From Geobacter sp. UBA2189 (GTDB lineage Bacteria; Desulfobacterota; Desulfuromonadia; Geobacterales; Pseudopelobacteraceae): 64,000 nt of DNA. The stretch is taken from the NCBI GenBank assembly GCA_002328035.1, contig DCVL01000066.1:32468-96467 (forward strand), written 5' to 3'. The first letter of the stretch is position 1; every line of letters starts with the position of its first letter. A model generated the notes under the pieces. It was not told the DNA's origin. It saw only the letters and a program-made list of their open reading frames with translations, and searched no databases. Both the position numbers and the translations under genes were made by a program. Below, piece by piece: positions 36,904-46,017 of this stretch.

Positions 36904-38469
36904 ATGAGCCTTGTAAAACTTTATGATACCACGCTGCGTGATGGCACGCAGGCTGAGGATATTTCGTTTCTGCTTGAGGACAAAATCCGTATTGCAAGGA
37001 AGCTTGATGAACTTGGAGTACATTATATCGAGGGTGGATGGCCTGGCAGCAACCCCAAAGATGTGTCGTTTTTCAAAGACATCAAGAAGGAGAAACTCCA
37101 TCAGGCAAAGATAGCTGCATTTGGTTCAACCAGGCGCGCAAAAACCACACCGGATAAGGATCATAATATAAAAACCCTTATAGCTTCAGAACCTGATGTT
37201 ATTACAATATTCGGCAAGACATGGGATTTTCATGTCTATGAGGCTCTGCGGATAACTCTTGAGGAAAACCTGGATCTCATCAACGATTCACTTCTATTTC
37301 TGAAGCAGAATGTTGCTGAAGTTATTTACGATGCCGAGCATTTTTTTGATGGTTACAAGGCTAATCCTGATTATGCCATAAAGACCCTGAAGGCAGCAGA
37401 GGATGCAAAAGTTGATTGCATAGTTCTTTGTGATACAAACGGCGGCTCAATGCCAGGTGAAGTGGCAGAGATAATCACTAAAGTTAAGAAACAGATCAAA
37501 ACCCCCCTTGGAATACACACTCATAACGATGGTGAATGCGCAGTTGCAAACTCAATCATAGCAGTTGAACATGGAATCGTTCAGGTACAGGGTACAATCA
37601 ACGGATTCGGTGAACGTTGTGGAAACGCAAACCTTTGTTCCATCATCCCAGCCATAAAGTTAAAGCTAAAGAAACAGAGTATAACCGATGAACAATTACG
37701 GGGGTTGTCTGACATTTCACGCTTTATATTCGAGATAGCCAACCTTTCACCAAACAAGCATCAGGCATATGTTGGTAAAGCAGCGTTTGCTCATAAAGGA
37801 GGCGTCCATGTTAGCGCCATCCAGCGACATCCAGAAACATATGAACATATCCGCCCCGAGCTGGTTGGAAATGCAACACGCGTATTGATATCAGACCTTT
37901 CAGGCAAATCAAACATCATGGCCAAAGCTGAAGAGTTCAAGATCAATCTTGACAGTAAGGATCCGGTTACACAGGAAATTCTTGAAGATATCAAAGAAAT
38001 GGAGAACAGAGGGTTCCAGTTTGAAGGCGCTGAGGCATCATTTGAGCTAATGATGAAAAAGGCGTTGGGCACCCATAAAAAATTCTTTCAGGTAATGGGT
38101 TTCAGGGTTATTGATGAAAAGAGGGCTGATGATGACAAACCAACATCGGAAGCAACAGTGATGATAAAGGTTGGTGGCAAGATTGAACATACCGCAGCTG
38201 AGGGTCATGGCCCTGTTAATGCTCTGGACAATGCCCTTCGGAAGGCATTGGAAAAATTCTATCCCAAGCTCAAAGAAGTTAAGCTACATGACTATAAAGT
38301 GCGGGTTCTGCCTGCCGGTCAGGGAACTGCATCATCCATCAGGGTTCTTATTGAACTTGGCGACAAGACTGGGCGTTGGGGGACTGTAGGGGTTTCTGAT
38401 AACATTATTGACGCATCATACCATGCACTGATTGATGGAATAGATTACAAACTGCACCACGAGGAGTAG
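36904..38469 (+). CDS. cimA: (R)-citramalate synthase
   Basis: A 521-aa enzyme of the isopropylmalate synthase family that condenses pyruvate with acetyl-CoA to citramalate, the first step of threonine-independent isoleucine synthesis used by Geobacter. The start LYDTTLRDGTQAEDISF carries the metal/substrate residues, IHTHNDGECAVANS the metal-binding His pair and QGTINGFGERCGNANL the HMGL signature. A C-terminal regulatory LeuA-dimer-type domain (about 400-515) suggests feedback control by isoleucine. The ribosome site AAGGGGAG precedes the ATG. Identity as CimA rather than LeuA rests on the WPGSNPKDVSFF segment. Confidence 0.93.
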   Translation: MSLVKLYDTTLRDGTQAEDISFLLEDKIRIARKLDELGVHYIEGGWPGSNPKDVSFFKDIKKEKLHQAKIAAFGSTRRAKTTPDKDHNIKTLIASEPDVITIFGKTWDFHVYEALRITLEENLDLINDSLLFLKQNVAEVIYDAEHFFDGYKANPDYAIKTLKAAEDAKVDCIVLCDTNGGSMPGEVAEIITKVKKQIKTPLGIHTHNDGECAVANSIIAVEHGIVQVQGTINGFGERCGNANLCSIIPAIKLKLKKQSITDEQLRGLSDISRFIFEIANLSPNKHQAYVGKAAFAHKGGVHVSAIQRHPETYEHIRPELVGNATRVLISDLSGKSNIMAKAEEFKINLDSKDPVTQEILEDIKEMENRGFQFEGAEASFELMMKKALGTHKKFFQVMGFRVIDEKRADDDKPTSEATVMIKVGGKIEHTAAEGHGPVNALDNALRKALEKFYPKLKEVKLHDYKVRVLPAGQGTASSIRVLIELGDKTGRWGTVGVSDNIIDASYHALIDGIDYKLHHEE

Positions 38470-38482
38470 GTATAGCTGCTTG

Positions 38483-39049
38483 ATGAACCGACGCATTGCA
38501 TTATTTTTAATTGCATCAATAATGTTCCTATCGCTCTATTTGAAGAGCCGTCATAACGGAATCCATTCCGGTAAGACGGCTCTTCCTGCTTCAGAACTGC
38601 CTGTCGAAGTTGTACAGGTATCTGGAGATCTTATTCATCCTGGCATTTACGAAATTAGCGCCAATGATTTGACTATTAACGTCATTAAAATGGCTATCCC
38701 ACTTTGCCCCGAGCAGCTTAACAATCTGAACCCAAGACTCCTCCCCCCCCTGCAACCAGGATACAGATATGATATTGCATGCAAACATACCCAAAAGAGA
38801 CCGTTAGTTGCCCTAAACAAGATACCACCGGCTCAAGCCCTTACCCTTGGAATCCCGCTTGATTTGAACCAGATAAAGGAGGCCGAACTTGAGCTTTTAC
38901 CAGGAATAGGCCCTGAGATTGCAAAAAGAATCACCGAATATCGTCAAAAATATGGCGATTTCAAAACAAAAAAAGAACTCTTGCTGATAAATGGGATTGG
39001 CGATAAAAAATATAAAAACATTTCTAGATTCTTTAACTCACCGGAATAA
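38483..39049 (+). CDS. ComEA-like helix-hairpin-helix protein
   Basis: A 188-aa protein with an N-terminal signal anchor (IALFLIASIMFLSLYL). A SLBB-like region follows (VVQVSGDLIHPGIYEI). A C-terminal helix-hairpin-helix pair has the ComEA order: DLNQIKEAELELLPGIGPEIAKRI, then FKTKKELLLINGIGDKKY, with the two GIG turns. ComEA proteins bind DNA at the outer face of the cytoplasmic membrane during uptake; no other competence gene is near, so the role is inferred from domain order. Start ATG 38483; a TTG one codon earlier is possible. It begins 13 nt after cimA. Confidence 0.82.
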   Translation: MNRRIALFLIASIMFLSLYLKSRHNGIHSGKTALPASELPVEVVQVSGDLIHPGIYEISANDLTINVIKMAIPLCPEQLNNLNPRLLPPLQPGYRYDIACKHTQKRPLVALNKIPPAQALTLGIPLDLNQIKEAELELLPGIGPEIAKRITEYRQKYGDFKTKKELLLINGIGDKKYKNISRFFNSPE

Positions 39050-39180
39050 AAGCCTAAAACTATAATTTAGTACTTTGGACTTTTTTTAATTAAAACCAAA
39101 AAGCGATTGGCACAAATACTGTATTGGACAGTGACTATCGTACTACTTTTATATCACCTGTCTTTGAAGGAGGGTATGTT

Positions 39181-39336
39181 ATGAAATGTCCGCGTTGCCA
39201 AGGTCGCATGTTTGCTGAAAAGTACTATGATTTTGTACGTTCTTTTGATGCATGGAAGTGCAGCTGTTGCGGAGAGATGCTTGATTCAACCATACTTCAA
39301 AACCGCGTGAGGAGTAGCAGTTCCTTTCTTGGATAA
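39181..39336 (+). CDS. Small zinc-ribbon protein
   Basis: A 51-aa protein with two CxxC pairs, CPRCQ near the start and CSCCG near residue 29, forming a likely zinc ribbon. Between them is EKYYDFVRSFDAWK. The upstream frame is open to 39124, but ATG 39181 has GGAGGG just before it and starts with the conserved MKCPRC. It looks like a small DNA/RNA-associated or protein-contact domain; the function is unknown. A strong terminator follows, so it is a monocistronic unit. Confidence 0.8.
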   Translation: MKCPRCQGRMFAEKYYDFVRSFDAWKCSCCGEMLDSTILQNRVRSSSSFLG

Positions 39337-39369
39337 ATTCAGCTGATTTAAAATCTTGATTAGATAAGA

Positions 39370-39407
39370 GGGGGGGAATCCGTTTAACGGGTTCCCCCCC
39401 CCTTTTT
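39370..39407 (+). terminator. Terminator after the zinc-ribbon gene
   Basis: A 12-bp stem beginning with seven G-C pairs (GGGGGGGAATCC at 39370-39381 with 39389-39400, one G-U pair), a seven-base loop, then CC and TTTTT. Strong. Confidence 0.95.
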
Positions 39408-39468
39408 GTTTGACATAAGATGCCTCTATCCGTACATTTTCAATATTCTGCAAAAACAAGGAGACTGC

Positions 39469-40185
39469 ATGCAAAGAGAAGGAAGAAGCCTCTCTGAACT
39501 AAGAAGCATTACAATAACGAGGCATTTTATCAAGCATCCTGAAGGTGCTGTTTTAATTGAGTTTGGCGACACAAAAGTTATCTGTACCGCTTCAGTCGAG
39601 GAGACCGTTCCACCGTTTTTACGTGGAAAGGGTACAGGGTGGGTAACTGCAGAATATTCCATGCTCCCAAGGGCTACCCATACACGTTCCCCACGTGAGG
39701 CCGCCAAGGGGAAGCAGAGTGGCCGTACACTTGAGATTCAAAGACTTATCGGTCGTTCTCTTCGTGCCATTACTGATATGACAAAGCTTGGTGAAAGAAC
39801 CATCTACCTGGATTGCGATGTTATTCAGGCAGATGGTGGTACACGCACTGCTTCTATTACAGGTGCTTACGTAGCGTTGAATGATGCAATTAAATCATTA
39901 CTGTTATCAGGCAAGATTACTGAAAATCCGTTGAAGGAAGCAGTGGCAGCCGTAAGTGTTGGAATACTGGATGGCAAGGCTATTCTCGATCTTGACTATC
40001 ATGAGGACTCATCTGCAGAAGTTGATATGAACTTTGTAATGACATCTTCCGGACGTTTTGTGGAGGTACAGGGAACAGCCGAAGCAGAGCCTTTTACTAT
40101 TGAACAGATGGATAGCATGAGAAACCTCGCCATAAACGGGATAAACCGTTTGTTTGAATATCAGAAGAAGGCTATTGGAAGATGA
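39469..40185 (+). CDS. rph: Ribonuclease PH
   Basis: A 238-aa phosphorolytic 3' exonuclease that trims tRNA 3' ends. Family features are RHFIKHPEGAVLIEFGDTKVICTASVEE split across the first 45 residues, GKGTGWVTAEYSMLPRATHTR, and the phosphate-site region QSGRTLEIQRLIGRSLR. An EVQGTAEAEPF segment follows, and the C-terminus is normal, so it should be active. The frame is open upstream to 39406, but ATG 39469 follows AAGGAG and begins at the standard N-terminus. It overlaps rdgB by 4 nt. Confidence 0.96.
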   Translation: MQREGRSLSELRSITITRHFIKHPEGAVLIEFGDTKVICTASVEETVPPFLRGKGTGWVTAEYSMLPRATHTRSPREAAKGKQSGRTLEIQRLIGRSLRAITDMTKLGERTIYLDCDVIQADGGTRTASITGAYVALNDAIKSLLLSGKITENPLKEAVAAVSVGILDGKAILDLDYHEDSSAEVDMNFVMTSSGRFVEVQGTAEAEPFTIEQMDSMRNLAINGINRLFEYQKKAIGR

Positions 40186-40772
40186 AAAAGCTGCTCGTTG
40201 CAACAAGAAACAAAGGTAAAATGAAAGAGATAGAAGCCTTGCTGGATGGTCTTATAGACAAGGTTTTTTCTATCTCCGATTTTCCAGAATTACCTGAAAC
40301 AGTTGAAAATGGTGCTACATTCAGCGAAAATGCCTTGAAAAAGGCTCGTGACGCATTCAATGCAACCGGACTTGCTGTAATTGCTGATGATTCAGGTTTG
40401 ATTGTTGAATCGTTAGACGGAAGACCAGGAGTATTTTCTGCCCGATTTGCAGGAACTGATGCAGATGATTCTGCAAACAATAAAAAGCTGCTTGATGAAC
40501 TTAAGGCTGTTCCTGAAACCTGTCACAAAGCAGCTTTTATCTGCTCGTTGGCATATATTTCAGAGGAAGGTCTTGAAATGATATTCGAAGGCATACTGTC
40601 AGGCTCAATTGTCGAGCATCCCAAAGGAGAAAACGGTTTCGGGTACGATCCTCTCTTTCTCGTTGATGGCTACCGCCAGACAATGTCAGAGCTTTCAATT
40701 GAAGAAAAAAACAGAATCAGCCACCGTGCCCAGGCTTTGAAGGCATTTCGTGAATATCTTGCAGACAAATAG
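40182..40772 (+). CDS. rdgB: XTP/dITP pyrophosphatase (RdgB/HAM1 family)
   Basis: A 196-aa house-cleaning nucleotide pyrophosphatase that removes non-canonical purine nucleotides such as dITP and XTP. It has LVATRNKGKMKEIEALL at the N-terminus, FSENALKKA, the ADDSGLIVESLDGRPGVFSARF substrate region split over residues 65-90, and a C-terminal FGYDPLF with SHRAQAL. It overlaps the rph stop (ATGA), the classic rph-rdgB arrangement, and ends exactly where the ABC permease gene starts. Confidence 0.95.
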   Translation: MKKLLVATRNKGKMKEIEALLDGLIDKVFSISDFPELPETVENGATFSENALKKARDAFNATGLAVIADDSGLIVESLDGRPGVFSARFAGTDADDSANNKKLLDELKAVPETCHKAAFICSLAYISEEGLEMIFEGILSGSIVEHPKGENGFGYDPLFLVDGYRQTMSELSIEEKNRISHRAQALKAFREYLADK

Positions 40773-41747
40773 ATGACAGTATATCTTCTAAAACGTGTAG
40801 CCATGCTGGTACCGTTAATGTTAGGGATTACCCTGATTACATTCACGGTAATACATCTGGCACCAGGTGAACCGGTGGATATGCAAATGGCAATGAACCC
40901 CAAGGTAGGCAAAGAGGCAAGGGAACGTCTTACCAAATTCTATGGGCTTGATAAACCGCTGCATGAACAGTATCTGACCTGGCTTGCCAAGCTTGCACGC
41001 CTGGATCTGGGTCGCTCCTTTTCAAGCGATAATCGTCCTGTTCTTGACAAGATAAAAGAACGCCTGCCAATCACCTTATCACTTAATATAATTGCCATTG
41101 TACTGGAATTTGGACTTGCAATACCGATTGGAGTCATGGCAGCGGTATATCGTGACACTTGGCTTGACAAAGGCATTACTGTCTTTGTGTTTTTGGGCTT
41201 TGCAGTTCCTACCTTCTGGCTGGCTCTCCTCCTTATGTACTTTTTTGGAGTAAAGTTAAACTGCTTACCTATCTCGGGTCTTCACACACTTGGGTATGAA
41301 GCCTATAGCTGGTCTGCCCGTTTGTGGGATTTATCCAAACATCTCATTTTGCCCATAGCTGTCGCCTCATTTGGCTCCCTGGCCGGTGTTTCCAGATACA
41401 TGCGTTCTGCGATGCTCGGCGTAATTGAACAGGACTACATAATTACAGCAAGGGCAAAGGGATTATCAGAAGGGGTTGTAATCTGGAAACATGCGCTACG
41501 CAACGCACTGTTACCTCTGATTACACTAGCTGGTTTCTCCATCCCTGGGCTCATTGGCGGAAGTGTAATATTTGAGACCATTTTTGCCATACCTGGCATG
41601 GGACAGCTCTTCTATCAGGGGGTAATGTCCAGAGATTATCCGGTTGTAATGGGGATCCTTGTTATTGGAGCTTTTCTGACTCTAATAGGCAACCTTATTG
41701 CCGATATAGGTTATGCACTTGCAGATCCACGGATAAGGCATCAGTAA
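40773..41747 (+). CDS. ABC transporter permease, DppB/OppB type
   Basis: A 324-aa inner-membrane permease of the peptide/nickel family with about six membrane segments. The N-terminal region MTVYLLKRVAMLVPLMLGIT and the cytoplasmic EAA loop ITARAKGLSEGVVIWKHALR are typical. It pairs with the next gene to form the transmembrane channel. No substrate-binding protein or ATPase gene is in the window, so the solute is unknown and the other subunits must be elsewhere. The start directly abuts the rdgB stop. Confidence 0.9.
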   Translation: MTVYLLKRVAMLVPLMLGITLITFTVIHLAPGEPVDMQMAMNPKVGKEARERLTKFYGLDKPLHEQYLTWLAKLARLDLGRSFSSDNRPVLDKIKERLPITLSLNIIAIVLEFGLAIPIGVMAAVYRDTWLDKGITVFVFLGFAVPTFWLALLLMYFFGVKLNCLPISGLHTLGYEAYSWSARLWDLSKHLILPIAVASFGSLAGVSRYMRSAMLGVIEQDYIITARAKGLSEGVVIWKHALRNALLPLITLAGFSIPGLIGGSVIFETIFAIPGMGQLFYQGVMSRDYPVVMGILVIGAFLTLIGNLIADIGYALADPRIRHQ

Positions 41748-42601
41748 TGTCGTTTCGAACCTCATTCATAGCAACCGTATTCTGGCCCAGACTTAAGGCA
41801 AACCGCCTGGCGCTGGCGGGATTATTCGTTGTAATCCTGCTTTTTCTGGCATCATTGCTGGCTCCTTTTATAGCCCCATACAACCCCTCCGAAATTAACG
41901 CATGGCAGGTACTTTCCCCTCCATCGTTGTCACATCTGTTTGGAACTGATGAACTTGGCCGCGATGTATTCAGCAGGGTTTTATTTGGAGCCAGAATATC
42001 TCTCAAAGTAGGTTTTGTAGCTATCGGAATCGCAGTTCTGCTCGGTTCTGCAGTTGGACTTGCCGCAGGTTATTATGCTGGCTGGGTTGATACAGTTTTG
42101 ATGAGAACCGTTGATATAATGCTATGCTTTCCTGCCTTTTTTCTTATACTTGCAATAATTACATTTCTTGAACCCTCCATCTGGTACATCATGGCTGTAA
42201 TAGGACTTACAGGCTGGATGGGAGTAGCCCGTCTTGTTCGGGCAGAGGTGCTATCCATAAGAGAGATGGATTATATCCTTGCCGCACGCTGCATAGGCTG
42301 TTCAGATCTGCGTATCATTGTGTACCATATCCTCCCCAATGCCCTTTCACCGGTTCTTGTTGCTGCAACTCTGGGAGTCGCAGGAGCAATACTTACAGAG
42401 TCTGCCCTCTCCTTCTTGGGTATAGGAGTACAACCACCAACCCCAAGTTGGGGAAATATTCTTACATCAGGGAAGGATTATATAGAATTTGCATGGTGGC
42501 TCTCACTTTATCCCGGTCTGGCTATTCTGGTGACCGTTCTGGCATACAACCTTCTTGGAGAAGGTATCCGCGATGCCCTTGACCCAAGATCAAAGAACTA
42601 A
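41747..42601 (+). CDS. ABC transporter permease, DppC/OppC type
   Basis: The second permease of the pair, 284 aa and six membrane segments. The N-terminal part includes the OppC region (LFGTDELGRDVFSRVLFGAR) and the EAA loop AARCIGCSDLRIIVYHILPN. It overlaps the end of the first permease gene by one nt, so the two are co-translated. With no ATPase nearby, function depends on remote genes. Confidence 0.9.
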   Translation: MSFRTSFIATVFWPRLKANRLALAGLFVVILLFLASLLAPFIAPYNPSEINAWQVLSPPSLSHLFGTDELGRDVFSRVLFGARISLKVGFVAIGIAVLLGSAVGLAAGYYAGWVDTVLMRTVDIMLCFPAFFLILAIITFLEPSIWYIMAVIGLTGWMGVARLVRAEVLSIREMDYILAARCIGCSDLRIIVYHILPNALSPVLVAATLGVAGAILTESALSFLGIGVQPPTPSWGNILTSGKDYIEFAWWLSLYPGLAILVTVLAYNLLGEGIRDALDPRSKN

Positions 42602-42613
42602 CTACGAATCAAT

Positions 42614-43132
42614 ATGCAAAAAGAGACAGAAAAATACAGTTTCGTACCTGAAAATTTTATCTTTGAAACTATTGAAGAAGAGATAATAGCGGATCAGCAG
42701 TGCCAGAAACTTCTGCATCAATTTTATATCTGGCTTCAACAAGCCGCCCTGACTCCGGAAAGAGCCTCTGATATGGCTTACAGTGCTGACTATTATCTGC
42801 GCGATTATATCCTGGATTTTCTGCAAAAGAATCCATTATATCCAGAAAGAGGACATGTCAGGTATTTTGGAGGTAATTGGTATATTTGCAATACTCTTGA
42901 ACCTGAAATTGCAATGCTTGAGAGACATCTGGACAGCATCTTGAAGCTCTACGAATTCATTCAAGAAATTGCACCGGTAAACAAGGAAAAGATTGCTCAA
43001 CTAAAGATAGAAGCGACCGATAGGATTTTTTATAAAGAGAGGATTGACAGCTTCCTGGCTCTCAGAGGTAATGAATATGATGCTTGGAATATGGCCTGCC
43101 AATTAAATCAAACAAAAGTGGAGTTTCTATAA
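42614..43132 (+). CDS. Hypothetical protein, 172 aa
   Basis: Not recognised. A soluble, acidic, largely helical protein: an N-terminal EIIADQQCQKLLHQFYIWL, then YYLRDYILDFLQKNPL, RGHVRYFGGNWYICNTLEP and a helical C-terminus. There is no signal peptide, membrane segment or metal motif. It follows the permease genes by 12 nt and shares one base with the next start (TAATG), so it is coupled to the methyltransferase gene. The two probably act in one process. Confidence 0.65.
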   Translation: MQKETEKYSFVPENFIFETIEEEIIADQQCQKLLHQFYIWLQQAALTPERASDMAYSADYYLRDYILDFLQKNPLYPERGHVRYFGGNWYICNTLEPEIAMLERHLDSILKLYEFIQEIAPVNKEKIAQLKIEATDRIFYKERIDSFLALRGNEYDAWNMACQLNQTKVEFL

Positions 43133-43761
43133 TGAAAAAAAAACGCCCTGACTTTGATAGCCGTGCAGCCGAATGGGACAAACTCCCACGCAGGGTTGCA
43201 TTGGCAAATGCTGTGCTTGAACTGATAAAACGGGAGATTGAACCTCAACCCTGGATGCGTGTTCTAGATTATGGTTGTGGAACAGGCTTGGTAACGATGG
43301 GACTTCAACCACTGGTTAAAGAAATTATCGCAGTTGACAGTTCAGCCGGAATGTTGGAGCAGTTGCAGAGCAAAGCTCTGGAAACGGGTGCACTCAATCT
43401 ATCCACCTTTTTTATAGACCTGGATAAAGAGTGGAAACTGCCTGCAGGAATTGACCTTCTCGTTAGCAGCATGACCATGCATCATGTACCTGATGTAGCA
43501 CCTCTGCTTGCTCACTTCAGATCCGTGATGAGCCCTGGAAGTTGGCTCTGCATTTCCGATCTTGAAAAAGAAGACGGAAGTTTCCATGATGACCAGAGTT
43601 CAGATATTCCACACCATGGATTTGAGATTGAAGAGATGGAATCATTTTTTAAGAAGGCAGGATTCAGCGATATCAAAACTATGCCTGTTATGAATGTGAA
43701 AAAAGAACGGAATGAGGGTTTGCATCTGTATCCGGTAAATCTCACAATCGGAAAAAACTGA
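43132..43761 (+). CDS. SAM-dependent methyltransferase, class I
   Basis: A 209-aa Rossmann-fold methyltransferase. Motif I is MRVLDYGCGTGLVTMGL, the acidic residue at the end of strand 2 is in IIAVDSSAGML, and motif IV-like residues are VSSMTMHHVPDVAPLL. The substrate is not evident. The frame is open to 43084 inside the previous gene, but ATG 43132 has GTGGAG upstream and a normal N-terminus (KKRPDFDSRAAEWD). Coupled by a one-base overlap to the upstream hypothetical gene. Confidence 0.88.
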   Translation: MKKKRPDFDSRAAEWDKLPRRVALANAVLELIKREIEPQPWMRVLDYGCGTGLVTMGLQPLVKEIIAVDSSAGMLEQLQSKALETGALNLSTFFIDLDKEWKLPAGIDLLVSSMTMHHVPDVAPLLAHFRSVMSPGSWLCISDLEKEDGSFHDDQSSDIPHHGFEIEEMESFFKKAGFSDIKTMPVMNVKKERNEGLHLYPVNLTIGKN

Positions 43762-43799
43762 AATCAGATGACAGACAAACTGGTTACCATCCAGGAACA

Positions 43800-43842
43800 T
43801 TGACAATTACCTTAATATGCCGTAATTAAATCAGGCCTGATT
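43800..43842 (+). promoter_or_regulatory. Possible HDOD gene promoter with palindrome
   Basis: TTGACA (43800-43805), a 17-nt spacer and TAATTA (43823-43828), a weak -10. A 14-bp perfect palindrome, AATCAGGCCTGATT (43829-43842), lies right after it, in the right place for an operator. The ribosome site GGAGGG lies just before the ATG at 43876. Confidence 0.4.
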
Positions 43843-43875
43843 ACATTCAACAAAATTACCCCTCCGGAGGGCTGT

Positions 43876-44727
43876 ATGTCCCAGGTAACACTGCCTGAAA
43901 CTGTCAGAAAACTTCTGGCCTCACAGCCAATAGAACTGCCTATATTCCATCCGGTTGCACTTAAATTGCAGCGGATGCTTTCTGATTACGACTTTACTGT
44001 TGATGAAGTGTCCCAGGTTGCCAATGAGGATCAGTCTCTCGCCAGCCAGATGCTGAAGATGGCCAACTCACCTATGTATCTGGGACGAACCAAAGTAGCA
44101 ACAATCAAGGAAGCTGTAATACGTTTGGGAGCACAACAGGTTATAAATATTGCCATAGCTGCTTCACAGTCGTCCGCCCACGCCTCTGAAAACCAGGAAT
44201 TAAATGCATACATGCATGAACTGTGGCTACACAGTCACGGTTCTGCTCTTGGCGCAAGATGGCTTGCTCATAACTGCGGTATGAGAGGGATTGCAGACGA
44301 GATCTACCTAGCTGCTCTGTTGCATGATGTTGGTAAGCTCTATCTGATTAAGGCTATTGAACGCCTGGTAAAAGCTGGCGTAATCAGTTCAATGTTTGAT
44401 GACGATCTTATCAGGGAAATCCTTGAAGCAATGCATGTTGAACAGGGATATCGCCTTATGCAGCATTGGAACTTCCCGTCAATGTATTGTGACGTGATAA
44501 GGGATCACCATCTGGAACAGTGGGATCCAGTTAACAAGATGCTTGCCATTGTCCGTTTCGTCAACCTTGCCTGCCATAAGGTTGGGTTGGGGTTAAACAA
44601 GGAACCTGATTTAAACCTTCAGCTGACTTTGGAGGCTGAGATTCTCGATATAGGTGAACTGCAGATTGCCGAACTTGAATCCTTGCTTCTTGATACAGCC
44701 AATTTTGGCAAGACTGAAAATGAGTAA
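43876..44727 (+). CDS. HDOD domain protein
   Basis: A 283-aa signalling protein. The HDOD domain (about 10-215) has ELPIFHPVALKLQRML, EDQSLASQMLKMANSPMYL, IKEAVIRLGAQQVINI and LLHDVGKLYLIKAI. It retains an HD pair, but the HDOD class normally has no proven phosphohydrolase activity. The rest is a helical tail. Such proteins are abundant in Geobacter and work in second-messenger or chemosensory signalling. Stand-alone gene with its own probable promoter; a weak terminator follows. Confidence 0.85.
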   Translation: MSQVTLPETVRKLLASQPIELPIFHPVALKLQRMLSDYDFTVDEVSQVANEDQSLASQMLKMANSPMYLGRTKVATIKEAVIRLGAQQVINIAIAASQSSAHASENQELNAYMHELWLHSHGSALGARWLAHNCGMRGIADEIYLAALLHDVGKLYLIKAIERLVKAGVISSMFDDDLIREILEAMHVEQGYRLMQHWNFPSMYCDVIRDHHLEQWDPVNKMLAIVRFVNLACHKVGLGLNKEPDLNLQLTLEAEILDIGELQIAELESLLLDTANFGKTENE

Positions 44728-44734
44728 AAACAGG

Positions 44735-44760
44735 GGGAGGATGACGCATTTTCCTCCCTT
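44735..44760 (+). terminator. Weak terminator after HDOD gene
   Basis: A 7-bp stem, GGGAGGA (44735-44741) and TCCTCCC (44752-44758), with a ten-base loop and a short T-run. It lies just before the convergent rhomboid gene. Confidence 0.5.
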
Positions 44761-44769
44761 TAATTGGGG

Positions 44770-45579
44770 CTAGATCCTGGAACCAAACAGAGCCCACAAA
44801 AGTGCACCGACAGTTAGAATAAAACTGAAGATTGCAAGTATATGATGCAAAACCCCTTCATTTTTTTTGCCATTGTAACCTAAGATAAAACCCAGCATTA
44901 TTCCGCCTAATATCCCACCGCCATGCGCCCAGTTGTTTATTCCGGGGAAAATAAAACCAAAGATAAAAAGGCTTACAACCCATCCACCCACCTCTTTATA
45001 GACAGAACGTCCATAAACGCCACCTCTGCTTTTACCAAAGTAGAGAAGAGATCCTATAAGACTGCAGATAGCAGCTGAAGCACCGACGGTAAACGGTATA
45101 CCTGCAATATATGAAATGAAATATCCAAGGATTCCACCAAATGTATAAATAATCGCCATTCGGCTGTTGCCATACTCAGCAATGACCCATGGTGCAAGCT
45201 GACGCAACGCCATAAGGTTAAAAACCAGATGAAGTGTACCTGCATGCAGATAATTTGCAGTCAGCAGAGACCAGAACCTGCCATATTTATCAATAGGGAT
45301 TGTCCCTGAAGCACCAAGCATAAAAAGGCTATTCTTTCCAGGGGTAACAAACCCTGACAAGCTGTCAACCTTTGTGCTTAGCAGAATGGAGATAGCAAAA
45401 TATATAATATTCAATGTGATAATGGCTCTTACCAACCATACGGTTTCTGATGCACCTCTGGTTATACCAATAAGTTTCCACCAATGATTGGAACGTGATG
45501 TACCACACGATGAACATACGGATTCTTCGCTGCCTATAATCTGTCTGCAACGTGGACAGAGCACTGCTCGATTTTCCAT
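44770..45579 (-). CDS. Rhomboid-family intramembrane serine protease with zinc ribbon
   Basis: A 269-aa protein. An N-terminal cytoplasmic zinc ribbon (Cys8, Cys11, Cys22, Cys25) is followed by six membrane segments of the rhomboid core. The catalytic serine is Ser168 in GASAA and the histidine is His219 in NWAHGGGILGG. The usual HxxxN segment is YLHAGTLHLVFNLMAL (about 110-125). It should cleave membrane-anchored substrates; the target is unknown. Start ATG 45579, with GGGGTAA upstream. Confidence 0.9.
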   Translation of the reverse strand: MENRAVLCPRCRQIIGSEESVCSSCGTSRSNHWWKLIGITRGASETVWLVRAIITLNIIYFAISILLSTKVDSLSGFVTPGKNSLFMLGASGTIPIDKYGRFWSLLTANYLHAGTLHLVFNLMALRQLAPWVIAEYGNSRMAIIYTFGGILGYFISYIAGIPFTVGASAAICSLIGSLLYFGKSRGGVYGRSVYKEVGGWVVSLFIFGFIFPGINNWAHGGGILGGIMLGFILGYNGKKNEGVLHHILAIFSFILTVGALLWALFGSRI

Positions 45580-45635
45580 CAGTTTTACCCCAGCAATTAA
45601 TTGTACAATTATAGAAAACTAGCTTGACCTTTGAC

Positions 45636-45669
45636 AAACGTATTGATATCAAAATCAGTACGTTTTTTT
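45636..45669 (+). terminator. Orphan terminator-like hairpin in a divergent intergenic region
   Basis: A 12-bp stem (AAACGTATTGAT at 45636-45647 with 45654-45665, one G-U pair), a six-base loop, then seven T. It lies between divergent genes, so no annotated gene ends here on the plus strand. It may close a small RNA or act as an attenuator for the 68-aa gene. Confidence 0.55.
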
Positions 45670-45739
45670 ATATTCAAACATCTGATAATCGACATTTAAA
45701 ATTAGTTGCTACTGGTTTATCAAGGGGAACAAAGTAAAA

Positions 45740-45946
45740 ATGGCCTCATATGAACAGACTTTTCTTGAACAGTTGACCAATATCCACGGAGTTGACTTTT
45801 CAACCTGGCAAGGTTGGGAACAGTTAATGGGATGGATCAAACGTCAACCCTGGCGTGAGGAATTTTTTGGCGGAGAAAAGATACCAGCCCGTCTCCTCTA
45901 TCCTCAAACACTTTCTGAAGAGCTTACCAGATATCTGGGTGGATAA
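45740..45946 (+). CDS. Small hypothetical protein, 68 aa
   Basis: Not recognised. A soluble protein, rich in tryptophan and aromatic residues (FSTWQGWEQLMGWIKRQPW). It has no cysteine and no signal peptide. The AAGGGGA ribosome site and clean start support translation. It lies alone behind the hairpin at 45636-45669. Confidence 0.6.
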   Translation: MASYEQTFLEQLTNIHGVDFSTWQGWEQLMGWIKRQPWREEFFGGEKIPARLLYPQTLSEELTRYLGG

Positions 45947-46017
45947 CCTTTTTAATCTTATTTGTTTGTTCTTTCATTTCTTTTAATCAAAAATAATCCG
46001 TAAGAAAGGATTAGCTG

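Noticed and set aside
39107..39125. TTGGCAC-type element upstream of the zinc-ribbon gene as a sigma54 promoter
   Set aside because: The -24 half is good, but the -12 half reads CTGT instead of TTGC, so the essential GC is missing.
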